From Brevibacterium aurantiacum (lineage in GTDB: Bacteria; Actinomycetota; Actinomycetes; Actinomycetales; Brevibacteriaceae): a stretch of 64,000 bases of DNA. Position 1 is the first letter of the stretch; each line of letters begins with the position of its first letter. The notes beneath the pieces were generated by a model. That model was not told the DNA's origin. It searched no databases and saw only the letters and a list, made by a program, of their open reading frames with translations. The stretch spans positions 44,582 through 108,581 of the forward strand of contig NZ_FXZB01000019.1 in assembly GCF_900169065.1 (NCBI RefSeq), in the 5' to 3' direction. Below are positions 50,605 to 59,484 of this stretch, one piece after another. A program made the position numbers and the translations under genes.

Positions 50605-52499
50605 CTTGTCTCTTTCTCGAAGATGGGCGCAGATGCGTCGAGAGTCTCCGGCCTTGAACTGGCGGTCGACGAGCAGCCCTGGCCGGGAGCAGGCTCCGCA
50701 TCGGACGGTGACTGCGCAGCCGCCTCGGCGAGGAAATCCGTGCCGTCGGGAATCGACGGCAGCGGCACATCACGGGGTGTCGCCATGGTGGGAACCGTGG
50801 CCAGCAGAGCCCGGGTATAAGGGTGCTCTGCGTAACCTGCACGCAGATCCTCCGCGGAGATGTTCTCCACTAGGTGGCCCTGGTACATGACGAGGACACG
50901 CGTGCACAGCGATGTGACGACGGCGATGTCGTGGGAGACGAAGACGATCGATGTCCCCACCTCTGCATTGATCTGACGCAGGAGGGTGAGAATCTCCGCT
51001 TGAACCGTGACATCGAGGGCCGTGGTCGGCTCATCGGCAAGGATGAGGGAAGGAGACCCCATGAGTCCGGCAGCGATCATTGCGCGCTGACGCATTCCGC
51101 CGGAGAACTCGTGCGGGTACTGGCCGTAACGACGGCGGGCCTCGGGGATGCGCACATCTTCCAGGCGCTCGATCGCGCGATCACGTGCCTGGGCACGACT
51201 CAGTCCCAAGTGCAGGAGGCCGGTTTCAGCAACCTGGCCACCGACGTGGAGGGCGGGATTGAGCGACGCCATGGGGTCCTGGAACACCATGGCCAGCTTC
51301 TCACCGAAATGGCGGTCTAACCGGGAGGGGGTACCATCGGCACTGATCGTGAGGTCCTCCCCGTCGAAATGGGCGGAATCGGCACTCGCATGCAGCGGGG
51401 ACTCGATGAGCCCTGCCAGCGACATGAGCGTCAGGCTCTTGCCGGAACCGGACTCACCGACGATGCCGACGATCTCGCCCCGGCCAATGTCGAAGGACAC
51501 ACCTTTGACGAGGTCGTTCGGCTCACCACGGTGCCCAGATGCGCTGACTCGCAGATTGCGCACGGAGTACACCGCGTCCTCCAAATGCGCGAGCATGGAG
51601 GAGGACGGAGCTTTGAGAGCTGCCTCCCGCGCCTTCTGCCGCCGGCGGAACTTGGCGATGACCGAACCGCGGGCCCCGGTGCCCAGCACGGCACCCAGCA
51701 CCTCGCCGAGGAGCACAAAGGTGAGCCCCGCAAGGATGATCGCTATTCCCGGCACCAGAGCTGCCGCGGGGTTCACGAAGATCCGGCTCATGCCTTCGCT
51801 GAGCATCCGCCCCCAGTCGTAGAGAGGCACCTGGATGCCGAGGCCCAGAAACGACAGACCGGCGAACGCGACCAGTGCATTGCCTGCGGTGACCGCGGCA
51901 TTGACGATGAGCGGGTCACGGACGTTGGGCAGGACATGACGCAGCACAGTCTTCCAGACCGGCACTCCGAGGACATGGGCCGCGGAGATGAAATCACGGC
52001 CCCACACCGAGGCACCGAGGTTGTGAGTGAGCCGACCATACGAGGGGACCATGGCAATGGCGATCGCCAGGGTCGCGGCGAGCCCGCTTTGGCCCAGAAT
52101 CACCGAGAAGGAGATGGCCAGCAGAAGTCCGGGGAAGGCCACACCGATATTGATGCCCGCGACGATCCACTGACCGATTCGGCCTCCGAGGATGAGAGGC
52201 AGCAGCCCGACGACGATTCCGACGCTGACACCGACCGCGGTGGCTGCCAGTGCCATGGACACGGAGAGGCGGGCGGCGACGAGCGTGCGCAGGAGGATAT
52301 CGCGGCCGCTGCCGTCGGTGCCGAACGGATGCTCCGGACTCGCACCGGTGGCGATTTTGGAGGTGTCGGTGGTGGCGGCCGAGGCTCCCCAGATCACAGG
52401 TCCGAAGACGACGAGGAACAAGAGCGTCGCGCACGCCAGGAGGGCGAGCATTCCCAATGGTGTGCGCATGGAAGCGAGTAGTCTGCGGGATGTGGTCAT
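50601..52499 (-). CDS. Fused peptide ABC transporter permease (DppC) and ATPase (DppD)
   Basis: A 632-residue fusion. Residues about 1-285 are a DppC-type permease with six helices and the EAA loop DFISAAHVLGVPVWKTVLRH. After a short link (RRRQKAREAALKAPSSSM) residues about 310-600 are a DppD-type ATPase: Walker A GIVGESGSGKSLTLMSLAG, signature FSGGMRQRAMIAAGL, Walker B LILADEPTTALDVT. Such permease-ATPase fusions are known in actinobacterial peptide/nickel transporters. Overlapping stops and starts (ATGA) tie it to dppB upstream and dppF downstream. Confidence 0.92.
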   Translation of the reverse strand: MTTSRRLLASMRTPLGMLALLACATLLFLVVFGPVIWGASAATTDTSKIATGASPEHPFGTDGSGRDILLRTLVAARLSVSMALAATAVGVSVGIVVGLLPLILGGRIGQWIVAGINIGVAFPGLLLAISFSVILGQSGLAATLAIAIAMVPSYGRLTHNLGASVWGRDFISAAHVLGVPVWKTVLRHVLPNVRDPLIVNAAVTAGNALVAFAGLSFLGLGIQVPLYDWGRMLSEGMSRIFVNPAAALVPGIAIILAGLTFVLLGEVLGAVLGTGARGSVIAKFRRRQKAREAALKAPSSSMLAHLEDAVYSVRNLRVSASGHRGEPNDLVKGVSFDIGRGEIVGIVGESGSGKSLTLMSLAGLIESPLHASADSAHFDGEDLTISADGTPSRLDRHFGEKLAMVFQDPMASLNPALHVGGQVAETGLLHLGLSRAQARDRAIERLEDVRIPEARRRYGQYPHEFSGGMRQRAMIAAGLMGSPSLILADEPTTALDVTVQAEILTLLRQINAEVGTSIVFVSHDIAVVTSLCTRVLVMYQGHLVENISAEDLRAGYAEHPYTRALLATVPTMATPRDVPLPSIPDGTDFLAEAAAQSPSDAEPAPGQGCSSTASSRPETLDASAPIFEKETR

Positions 52500-53518
52500 G
52501 CTGTGTCCAATGTGGTTCGGGGATCAAGGAGGATTAGAGCGATATCGACGACCAGGTTGATGAGCAGAACGACGAGACCGTAGAAGATGACGATTGCCTG
52601 GATGAGCGGATAGTCCTTGCCCTGGATGGAATCGACGATGACGCCACCGAGCCCCGGCCAGGCGAAGATGCTTTCGACCAGCACGGTTCCGGCGATCATT
52701 CCGCCCAGGAGCAGGCCGGAGATTGTCAGGGTCGAGGTCAGTAGATTGGGCAGCACATGTTTGCCGTACAGACGGATCGACGGCATTCGTTTCGAGCGCG
52801 CGGTGCGGATGTAGTCCTGCCGCAGAACTGTCAGGCTCTCGGCCCGGACGATCCTGGTCAGTGCCGCTGTCGGGCCGATCGCTAGTGCGATGACCGGCAG
52901 CACATAGGAGGCAGGCCCGGTACGCCCGGCCACAGGTAAGAGATCGATGCTCACGGCGAAGAGGTAGACGAGGATGATGCCGGCCAGGAACTCCGGAATT
53001 ACTGCGACGACAGCGGTGACGGAGGTGAATCCGACCTCGGTTCCGTGCCGCTTGCCGGAACGGGTGAGGGCACCGAACATGAGCCCGAGGCAGACTGCCA
53101 CGACCAGTGCTATCGCCACGGCGATGAAGGCGAGCTCAAGCGTTGCCGGTGCCCTCCCCGTGATGACGTCGATGACTGGAATGCGGAGGCTGATCGAGTC
53201 TCCGAGGTCCCCAGAGAAGAGACCTCTCCAGAACACCAGATACTGGACGATCAGGGGTTTGTTGAGGCCGAGCTCGATCCTTCTGGCCTCTACCGCTTCG
53301 GGAGGAGCGGCTTCCCCCGCCGAGGCTCGGGCCGGGTCGCCGGGTATCAGTTGAACGAGCAGGAAAGAGATCGTGACCAGGACGAACAGGGAGATGAGGA
53401 TGTATCCGAATCTCCGCAGCAGATACGTCGTCATCGGATGCCCGATGAGAGCTGATGCCCGTGTGGGTGCGGCTTGGCTGGGGGCTGATTGCACGGTCAA
53501 AGGTGATTGTCCTGTCAC
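52496..53518 (-). CDS. Oligopeptide ABC transporter permease (DppB-like)
   Basis: A 340-residue permease with six helices; the DppB N-terminus YLLRRFGYILISLFVLVTIS, VQLIPGDPARA and the EAA loop DYIRTARSKRMPSIRLYGKH are typical. The start is taken as GTG at 53518 because GAGGAGGTTGGA sits just before it; an ATG at 53434 would also keep the first helix and the GTG adds about 28 residues. It is the first gene of the dppB-dppCD-dppF operon and is divergent from the PucR gene; the gap has three 24-base repeats. Confidence 0.9.
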   Translation of the reverse strand: MTGQSPLTVQSAPSQAAPTRASALIGHPMTTYLLRRFGYILISLFVLVTISFLLVQLIPGDPARASAGEAAPPEAVEARRIELGLNKPLIVQYLVFWRGLFSGDLGDSISLRIPVIDVITGRAPATLELAFIAVAIALVVAVCLGLMFGALTRSGKRHGTEVGFTSVTAVVAVIPEFLAGIILVYLFAVSIDLLPVAGRTGPASYVLPVIALAIGPTAALTRIVRAESLTVLRQDYIRTARSKRMPSIRLYGKHVLPNLLTSTLTISGLLLGGMIAGTVLVESIFAWPGLGGVIVDSIQGKDYPLIQAIVIFYGLVVLLINLVVDIALILLDPRTTLDTA

Positions 53519-53607
53519 TCCAACCTCCTCGTTAAGTTGGTGAGTACCTCCAGACATGAGTATTCCAAGGTGATGACCGCCACCACCTCGTCGGATCCCC
53601 CAGCGAT

Positions 53608-53679
53608 CCAATGGGGGAATTGTCCAAGTGACCAACAGGGGAAGAATATGCCTGACCAACGGCGAAAGAATACGTCGGA
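53608..53679. promoter_or_regulatory. Three direct repeats with 24-base period between dppB and pucR
   Basis: Repeats begin at 53608 (CCAATGGGGGAATTG), 53632 (CCAACAGGGGAAGAA) and 53656 (CCAACGGCGAAAGAA). The reverse strand of each contains TTGG, as in the B. subtilis PucR box (WWWCNTTGGTTAA, from memory). They lie in the 281-base divergent gap and are a likely binding array for the PucR protein at 53800. Confidence 0.55.
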
Positions 53680-53787
53680 GGGCCTCAGGGTCTCCCGCCG
53701 TCAGATGTAACGGGCCGCTGGTGGGCAGGGTGGCGATCGCCGCACATCGTGGCTGGCAACGGCGATGAAACTGACAGAGACTACCGT

Positions 53788-53793
53788 TAAGAT
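53788..53793 (+). promoter_or_regulatory. -10 box of a predicted leaderless promoter (pucR-type gene)
   Basis: TAAGAT ends six bases before the ATG at 53800; no ribosome binding site precedes that ATG. Confidence 0.5.
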
Positions 53794-53799
53794 GAATCG

Positions 53800-55518
53800 A
53801 TGGTGCCTGATCTACCTACGCAATCGCGTCACACCCGGTCGTCGCCGGAGGCTCTGTCTCCGCGTTCGCCTTTGCCACGACTGTCGTCACAGTTGACACT
53901 CGAACGAATCCTCGACGATCTTGGTTCGACTCTGCTCAATCCGCTGACCACTGTCACTGATCCGCATCAGGCAGTGACTGGAGTGGTCGCCTTTGACCCC
54001 CACGATGATCAGATCATTCCTGCCGGGGCCATCGTCTTGGGTATCGGACTGGCTGATGCCGCTGGTATCCAGCGATGTTTGGGAAGCATGGCCGCAGCAG
54101 GTGCTCATGTGCTTATCGTGCGAGGACCGGGAGACCTGTTGGAGACACTCTCCCAGGCCGCTCACGGTCACGGAATCTGCGTGTTCACCCTGGTATCAGG
54201 AGCTTCCTGGACGCAGTTGAGCAATCTCATCAATTCCCTGCTCGTCGATCCGCGCGGGGTCGATGACACTGAGACCATCGATGGGCTTCCCGGCGGGGAC
54301 CTCTTCGCCGTGGCGAATGCGATCGGCTCGCTGCTGGGAGCTCCGATCACTATCGAGGATCGCAATTCCCGGGTTCTCGCCTTCTCCACGGGGCAGGATG
54401 CCGCGGACGGCCCACGCATCGAAACGATCCTCGACCGGCAAGTGCCCGATGAATACACGCGCAGACTGCAATCTGCTGGATTTTTCACCAAACTGTATTC
54501 TTCGGTCGATCCAGTGTCGATCAGGCTCGATGTTGACGGAGTTGAGATCAAGAACCGTGTGGCGATCGCCGTCCGTGCCGGTGGAGAGATTCTCGGCTCG
54601 GTCTGGGCAGCACTACCGAATGAGATCGACGAGGAAGGAGCGCAGATCTTCAGGGACATGGCCAAGATCGCGGCTTTGCACATGCTCAGGCTTCGCGCAG
54701 GCGACGGACTAGATCGACGGCTGCGGGCCGATCTCCTCGCCACCGCACTCGAGGGCGGGGACGGTGCCGAATATGCGATCCGAAAGCTGGGTGTCGAATC
54801 GTCTCCGATCGCGGTCTTCGCAATTGGCGTCGATCCGGAAGTGACTTCGCAACTGGACGAAGCCATCGAGACCCAGAGAATTGCCGACGCAATCAACGTC
54901 TACTTGGCAGCTGTGCGCCCCCAGGCCAGCGCGGCGCGCCTGGGCGGCACCATCTTCGGGATACTTCCGGTCCGTGACGTTGTCGCTGGGGAGGACCAGA
55001 CGCAGAGATTCGTCAGCGACCTCGTGGCTCGAGCTGGAACGCGGGTCAGGGTCTGCGGCGGGATCGGACCGATCGTCACGGATTCGCGGGACTTGCTCAG
55101 TGCGAGAGAGGGCGCGCGTCGAGCACTTCGTGTTTGCTTGGACCGCAGAGACCGCAATGACTCCGTGGCTATGCTTTCCCAGGTCTACGTCGATTCGTTG
55201 CTGCTGGACCTGAGCGACCAGGTGTCGATGCGCCGGGACCAGTTGTCGGGGCCGGTACACAGACTGCATGACTATGATCTGAGAAATCACACTGATTTCG
55301 TGCTCACGCTCGACACCTGGCTGACCTGTATGGGAGACGTCAGCAAAGCAGCCGATCTCCTCCACATTCATGCGAACACACTGCGCTATCGTCTACGGCG
55401 TCTGGCAGAGATCACCGATCTGGATCTTGACGACCCAGATGCGCGATTCGCCGCGCAACTGCTGCTCCGCATCGATCCGGAGCTGACTTCGGAATATGCG
55501 GAGACAAACGCAGGTTAA
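53800..55518 (+). CDS. PucR family transcriptional regulator
   Basis: A 572-residue PucR/CdaR-type activator. The N-terminal PucR domain (about 25-160) includes ERILDDLGSTLLNPLTTVTD and IPAGAIVLGIGLADAAGIQR; a GAF-like part (about 170-310) follows with PITIEDRNSRVLAFSTGQDA; the C-terminal helix-turn-helix is MGDVSKAADLLHIHANTLRY then RLRRLAEITDLDLDDPDARF. Members control purine, amino-acid and peptide catabolism, usually as activators. It is divergent from the peptide transporter operon, with an array of three repeats between, so it is the best candidate regulator of the D-amino-acid island. Confidence 0.9.
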   Translation: MVPDLPTQSRHTRSSPEALSPRSPLPRLSSQLTLERILDDLGSTLLNPLTTVTDPHQAVTGVVAFDPHDDQIIPAGAIVLGIGLADAAGIQRCLGSMAAAGAHVLIVRGPGDLLETLSQAAHGHGICVFTLVSGASWTQLSNLINSLLVDPRGVDDTETIDGLPGGDLFAVANAIGSLLGAPITIEDRNSRVLAFSTGQDAADGPRIETILDRQVPDEYTRRLQSAGFFTKLYSSVDPVSIRLDVDGVEIKNRVAIAVRAGGEILGSVWAALPNEIDEEGAQIFRDMAKIAALHMLRLRAGDGLDRRLRADLLATALEGGDGAEYAIRKLGVESSPIAVFAIGVDPEVTSQLDEAIETQRIADAINVYLAAVRPQASAARLGGTIFGILPVRDVVAGEDQTQRFVSDLVARAGTRVRVCGGIGPIVTDSRDLLSAREGARRALRVCLDRRDRNDSVAMLSQVYVDSLLLDLSDQVSMRRDQLSGPVHRLHDYDLRNHTDFVLTLDTWLTCMGDVSKAADLLHIHANTLRYRLRRLAEITDLDLDDPDARFAAQLLLRIDPELTSEYAETNAG

Positions 55519-55593
55519 CGAGCGACCGCGAAGCGCGAGTTGCCTCACATGGCAGTGCCCGCAGCAAGCTTGGCTCTCTTCGCAGGAGGTCGC

Positions 55594-56274
55594 TCAGTCC
55601 GCGTCGAAGTCGAAGGGATCGGCGATCGGCTCGTCTGTGGTCGACTCGGCCAGGCGCAGGAAGCCGTTCGTGATGTGATCGCCGAGGTGATCCGCCGCGG
55701 CGTCCGGGTCGAGCCGCTTCACAGCATCGACGATGGCCTGATGCTCGCTGTGCACCTCGTTGAGGCGATCCGAGGAGTCGAGGGTGAGATCCCAAGGGAA
55801 GGCCCGCCACCTGGTTGCGATGTCATCGCGCAGGGCCGGCAGTCCGCAGCGATCGTAGAAGAAGAAGTGGAACTCCTCATTGCGGGTGTTGCGCGCCATG
55901 GCATCGCCCTCTTCGCTGGCAGTGTCCAGGGCGTCGAGGAGTCTCTCCGCCTGGCGCAGCTCGTGCCGCGAAATGCGTGTCGTGGCACGGGCGATGGCGA
56001 AGGTCTCGGTCAGCTTGCGGGTGATGAAGAGGGATCTGAGTCGGTCGACGTCAACGCCTGCCACACGCACACCGCGGTGCGCCTCGGAGGACACGAGCCC
56101 CTCGGACTCGAGGATGCGCAAGGCTTCGCGGACCGGGGTGATCGAGGCACTGAACCACTCGGCAACCTGGTCCTGTCGCAGGCGTTCGCCGCGTTCGAGT
56201 TCTCGGCCGAGGATCTTTCGGCGCAGGCCGAGGACGATCATGTCCCGCTTCGTCGAAGCCGATTCCAGGTCCAT
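55594..56274 (-). CDS. GntR family regulator, FadR subfamily (FCD domain)
   Basis: A 226-residue regulator. The winged helix (about 10-75) reads IVLGLRRKILGRELERGERL, QDQVAEWFSASITPVREALR, ILESEGLV; the FCD domain (about 80-210) has metal-type positions in LFITRKLTETFAIARA, EEFHFFFYDR, VHSEHQAIVDAV and AADHLGDHI. FCD proteins bind small organic acids. It is divergent from the CoA-transferase/fumarase operon, with an AT-rich inverted repeat between, and most likely represses that operon until the acid substrate is present. Confidence 0.9.
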   Translation of the reverse strand: MDLESASTKRDMIVLGLRRKILGRELERGERLRQDQVAEWFSASITPVREALRILESEGLVSSEAHRGVRVAGVDVDRLRSLFITRKLTETFAIARATTRISRHELRQAERLLDALDTASEEGDAMARNTRNEEFHFFFYDRCGLPALRDDIATRWRAFPWDLTLDSSDRLNEVHSEHQAIVDAVKRLDPDAAADHLGDHITNGFLRLAESTTDEPIADPFDFDAD

Positions 56275-56381
56275 CCACTGCCCTCCAGCGTTCTGCTCAT
56301 ATCGCGATCCCTAGCGCTGCTCCCGTCGGCAGCTCTCGCTTATGTTCCCCGAGTGTATCTCGATCAGCATATTTCATCCCC

Positions 56382-56414
56382 AATAATGCATTGTCATTAA
56401 GAAGATGTATTATT
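56382..56414. promoter_or_regulatory. Inverted repeat in the gntR/CoA-transferase divergent promoter
   Basis: AATAATGCAT (56382-56391) and ATGTATTATT (56405-56414) are 9/10 complementary arms with a 13-base spacer. TATTAT at 56408-56413 could be the -10 box for the rightward operon. The site is a likely GntR operator and shares its core with the palindrome at 39851. Confidence 0.5.
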
Positions 56415-56451
56415 CAGGTGTCAGCTCGTGAAATCTCGTTGTGGAGGCCTC

Positions 56452-57639
56452 TTGCACACTGAACTTCCGTTGTCCGGGATCACCGTCATCAGTTGTGAGC
56501 AAGCCGTTGCGGCTCCGTTCGCCTCACGGCAGCTCGCGGATCTGGGTGCTCGTGTGATCAAGATCGAACGCCCCGGAACCGGAGACTTCGCACGCGGCTA
56601 CGACACCACCGTCAACGGCATGTCGAGCCACTTCGTGTGGATCAACCGCAACAAGGAGAGCCTGATCCTCGACCTCAAGCAGGCCCAGGGCAAGGCAATC
56701 CTCAAGGATCTCGTCGCCGAGGCCGATGTCTTCATCCAGAACTTCGCCCCCGGCGCCGCCGAACGCCTCGGCTTCGGTGCCGAAGAGCTGCGTGGCATCA
56801 ACGACCGTCTCATCTATGCTTCGATCTCCGGATACGGACCGGACGGGCCCTACAAGGACGCCAAGGCATACGATGCACTTGTGCAGGCCGAAGCAGGTTT
56901 GGTCTCCGTGACCGGGACCGAGGACCACCCCGCAAAGACGGGAATCTCAACGGCGGACATCTCCGCCGGCATGTACACCTATTCCGGAATCCTCACTGCC
57001 CTGTTCAATCGGGAGCGCACCGGTGAGGGCACCACACTGCAGATCAACCTCTTCGACTCCCTCGTCGAATGGATGGGCTACCCCCTCTACTTCACCAAAG
57101 GCAGCGGCACCCGCCCGACCAGGGCCGGCACCTCGCACGCCGCCATTGCCCCCTATGGTGCATTCACCTGCGGCGACGGAACCCAGATCATGCTCGCGAT
57201 CCAGAACGAACGCGAGTGGGAGCGCTTCGCGACCCAGGTCCTCGACCGCCCGGACATGGTTGCTGACGAACGCTTCGACCGGGCCGCCCACCGCTACGCC
57301 CACCGCGACGAACTGCAGACCATCATCGAAGCGGTCTTCGCTGACCTCACCGGTGAGCAGTGCGACGGCCTCCTCGAAACCGCAAGTGTTGCCCACTCAC
57401 GGCAGCGGGATATGACCGAGATCGCCGATCACCCGCAGCTGGTCGAACGTGACCGGTGGCAGGAGGTCGGATCCCCGGTGGGACCGATCCAGATGCTCGT
57501 GCCCCCGGTTGAGATGTCCGGGGTCGAACCCCGGATGGACCCGATCCCGGGCGTGGGCGAGCATTCGGCCGACATCCTCGGCGGTCTTGGATTCAGCCCT
57601 GAGAAGGTCGCCGAACTTCAGAGCGAAGGAGTCATCTGA
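56452..57639 (+). CDS. CaiB/BaiF family CoA transferase
   Basis: A roughly 395-residue family III CoA transferase. The start LPLSGITVISCEQAVAAPFA, the block VIKIERPGTGDFARGYD, FVWINRNKESLILDLK and the catalytic Asp in KAYDALVQAEAGLVSVTG are typical. Such enzymes move CoA between acyl-CoAs and free acids by an aspartyl anhydride. I take TTG at 56452, four bases after GGAGG; GTG at 56428 is an alternative. First gene of the six-gene operon; it may activate a dicarboxylate such as mesaconate or methylsuccinate. Confidence 0.9.
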   Translation: MHTELPLSGITVISCEQAVAAPFASRQLADLGARVIKIERPGTGDFARGYDTTVNGMSSHFVWINRNKESLILDLKQAQGKAILKDLVAEADVFIQNFAPGAAERLGFGAEELRGINDRLIYASISGYGPDGPYKDAKAYDALVQAEAGLVSVTGTEDHPAKTGISTADISAGMYTYSGILTALFNRERTGEGTTLQINLFDSLVEWMGYPLYFTKGSGTRPTRAGTSHAAIAPYGAFTCGDGTQIMLAIQNEREWERFATQVLDRPDMVADERFDRAAHRYAHRDELQTIIEAVFADLTGEQCDGLLETASVAHSRQRDMTEIADHPQLVERDRWQEVGSPVGPIQMLVPPVEMSGVEPRMDPIPGVGEHSADILGGLGFSPEKVAELQSEGVI

Positions 57640-57642
57640 GCC

Positions 57643-59391
57643 ATGACAGCACAGTCCGATTCCACAGCGGCACCGTCGAACACCGCTCTGCCTGACAGCG
57701 GCCCCAGCTTCGACTACACGCCGCTCCTGCCCACCGCCGGACAGGGACCAGCCATGCGCCGCCTCGACATCGACGGAGTCGAGCAGGTGCACGCCGAGGT
57801 GGCCGGAACCGAGCAGACGTTCCTCACCGTTGCGTCATCGACGCTCTCCGACTTGGCCGAGATCGCGTTCAAGGAAGTCTCGCACTACCTGCGCACCGAC
57901 CACCTGGCGAGCCTGCGGGCCATCATCGACGATCCGGAGGCCAGCGCCAACGACGTCTTCGTTGCCCTCGACCTGCTCAAGAACGCCGCGGTCTCCGCCG
58001 GAGAGATCCTGCCCATGTGCCAGGACACCGGCACCGCGATCATCTCCGCCAAGCGCGGACCCAATGTGCTCACCGACGGCGACGACGCGAAGCACCTCTC
58101 GGCCGGCATCCACCGCGCCTATGAGGAGCTCAATCTCCGCTATTCGCAGCTGGCACCACTGAGCCTGTTCGAGGAGAAGAACACGGGCACAAACCTGCCC
58201 GCCCAGATCGAAGTGAGCCTCAGCCCGGACGATGACTACGAGCTGCTGTTCATGGCCAAGGGCGGGGGCAGCGCGAACAAGTCCTTCCTCTACCAGGAGA
58301 CGAAGGCCGTGCTCAACGAGGAGTCGATGCTCGACTTCCTCGCGGAGAAGATCTCGACGCTGGGCACCGCAGCCTGCCCGCCCTACCACCTCGCCGTGGT
58401 CATCGGCGGGCCCTCGGCCGAGTTCACGCTCAAGACCGCAAAGCTCGCCAGCGCCCACTACCTCGACGACCTCCCCACCACAGGTGACGAATCCGGCCAC
58501 GGATTCCGGGACACCGACTTCGAGGCCACGGTCTTCGAACTCACCCAGACCCTCGGCTTCGGCGCCCAGTTCGGCGGGAAGTACTTCTGCCACGACGTGC
58601 GCGTCGTCCGCCTGCCGCGCCACAACGGTTCACTGCCGATCGCCATTGCCGTCAGCTGCTCGGCCGACCGGCAGATCATCGCGCGGATCACTGCCGAGGG
58701 AGTCTTCATCGAAGAACTCGAACACGATCCGGCTCGGTTCCTGCCCGCGATGGGACGGGTCGATGAGATCGAATCCGGCAACGTCACCGCCGTCGACCTC
58801 GACCGGCCGATGCCCGAGCTCCAGTCCCAGCTGAGCCAATTGGAAGTCGGCGACAGGCTCTCACTTTCGGGCACGATGATCGTCGCCCGAGACATCGTCC
58901 ACGCCAACCTGCGCCAGCGACTGGCTGAGGGTGGTCAGCTGCCCGACTACTTCAAGGACCACCCGATCTACTATGCGGGACCGGCCAAGACTCCCGAAGG
59001 AATGCCCTCGGGATCGTTTGGACCGACCACCGCTTCACGGATGGACACCTATGTGCGTCAGTTCCAGGAAGCCGGCGGGTCGATGATCATGCTCGCCAAG
59101 GGCAACCGCTCGGCTCAGGTCAAGAACTCCTGCGCGGAATTCGGTGGCTTCTACTTAGGCTCCATCGGCGGACCCGCGGCACGTCTGGCCCAGGACTGCA
59201 TCACCGAAGTCGAGGTCCTCGACATGGAAGACCTCGGTATGGAAGCGGTATGGCGCATCAAGGTCGAGGACTTCCCCGCCTTCATCATCACCGACGACAA
59301 GGGCCACGACTTCTTCGACACCACCGGATCCGACACCACAATCAGTCTCGGACGAACCAGAACGGCCAAGGACGGCGCCCAGCTGGACTGA
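57643..59391 (+). CDS. Class I fumarate hydratase / possible mesaconase
   Basis: A 582-residue iron-sulfur hydro-lyase of the class I (FumA/FumB) type. The three cluster cysteines are C126 (MCQDTGTAI), C245 ([11 protein letters not shown]) and C339 (AVSCSADRQ). The N-terminal alpha domain and C-terminal beta domain are fused as in FumA ([20 protein letters not shown], then [20 protein letters not shown]). Class I fumarases also hydrate mesaconate to citramalate, and some operonic copies are mesaconases. Its place between CoA-transferase and acyl-CoA dehydrogenase genes favours mesaconase over the citric-acid-cycle role. Starts three bases after the preceding stop. Confidence 0.9.
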   Translation: MTAQSDSTAAPSNTALPDSGPSFDYTPLLPTAGQGPAMRRLDIDGVEQVHAEVAGTEQTFLTVASSTLSDLAEIAFKEVSHYLRTDHLASLRAIIDDPEASANDVFVALDLLKNAAVSAGEILPMCQDTGTAIISAKRGPNVLTDGDDAKHLSAGIHRAYEELNLRYSQLAPLSLFEEKNTGTNLPAQIEVSLSPDDDYELLFMAKGGGSANKSFLYQETKAVLNEESMLDFLAEKISTLGTAACPPYHLAVVIGGPSAEFTLKTAKLASAHYLDDLPTTGDESGHGFRDTDFEATVFELTQTLGFGAQFGGKYFCHDVRVVRLPRHNGSLPIAIAVSCSADRQIIARITAEGVFIEELEHDPARFLPAMGRVDEIESGNVTAVDLDRPMPELQSQLSQLEVGDRLSLSGTMIVARDIVHANLRQRLAEGGQLPDYFKDHPIYYAGPAKTPEGMPSGSFGPTTASRMDTYVRQFQEAGGSMIMLAKGNRSAQVKNSCAEFGGFYLGSIGGPAARLAQDCITEVEVLDMEDLGMEAVWRIKVEDFPAFIITDDKGHDFFDTTGSDTTISLGRTRTAKDGAQLD

Positions 59392-59484
59392 ACCGGCCAC
59401 GGACCACCACGAACACGGCCACGTCGGGTTACCTCGGCGAGGCAGGCAATCACAACTTCAGCAGCAGAGGAAGAGGAATTCGCA

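Noticed and set aside
51369..52481. 370-codon plus-strand frame opposite the permease-ATPase fusion
   Set aside because: Charged low-complexity shadow of a clear ABC gene.
53608..53679. Iterons of a replication origin
   Set aside because: Only three repeats, no Rep protein, no DnaA boxes or AT-rich unwinding region; the divergent PucR gene explains them better.
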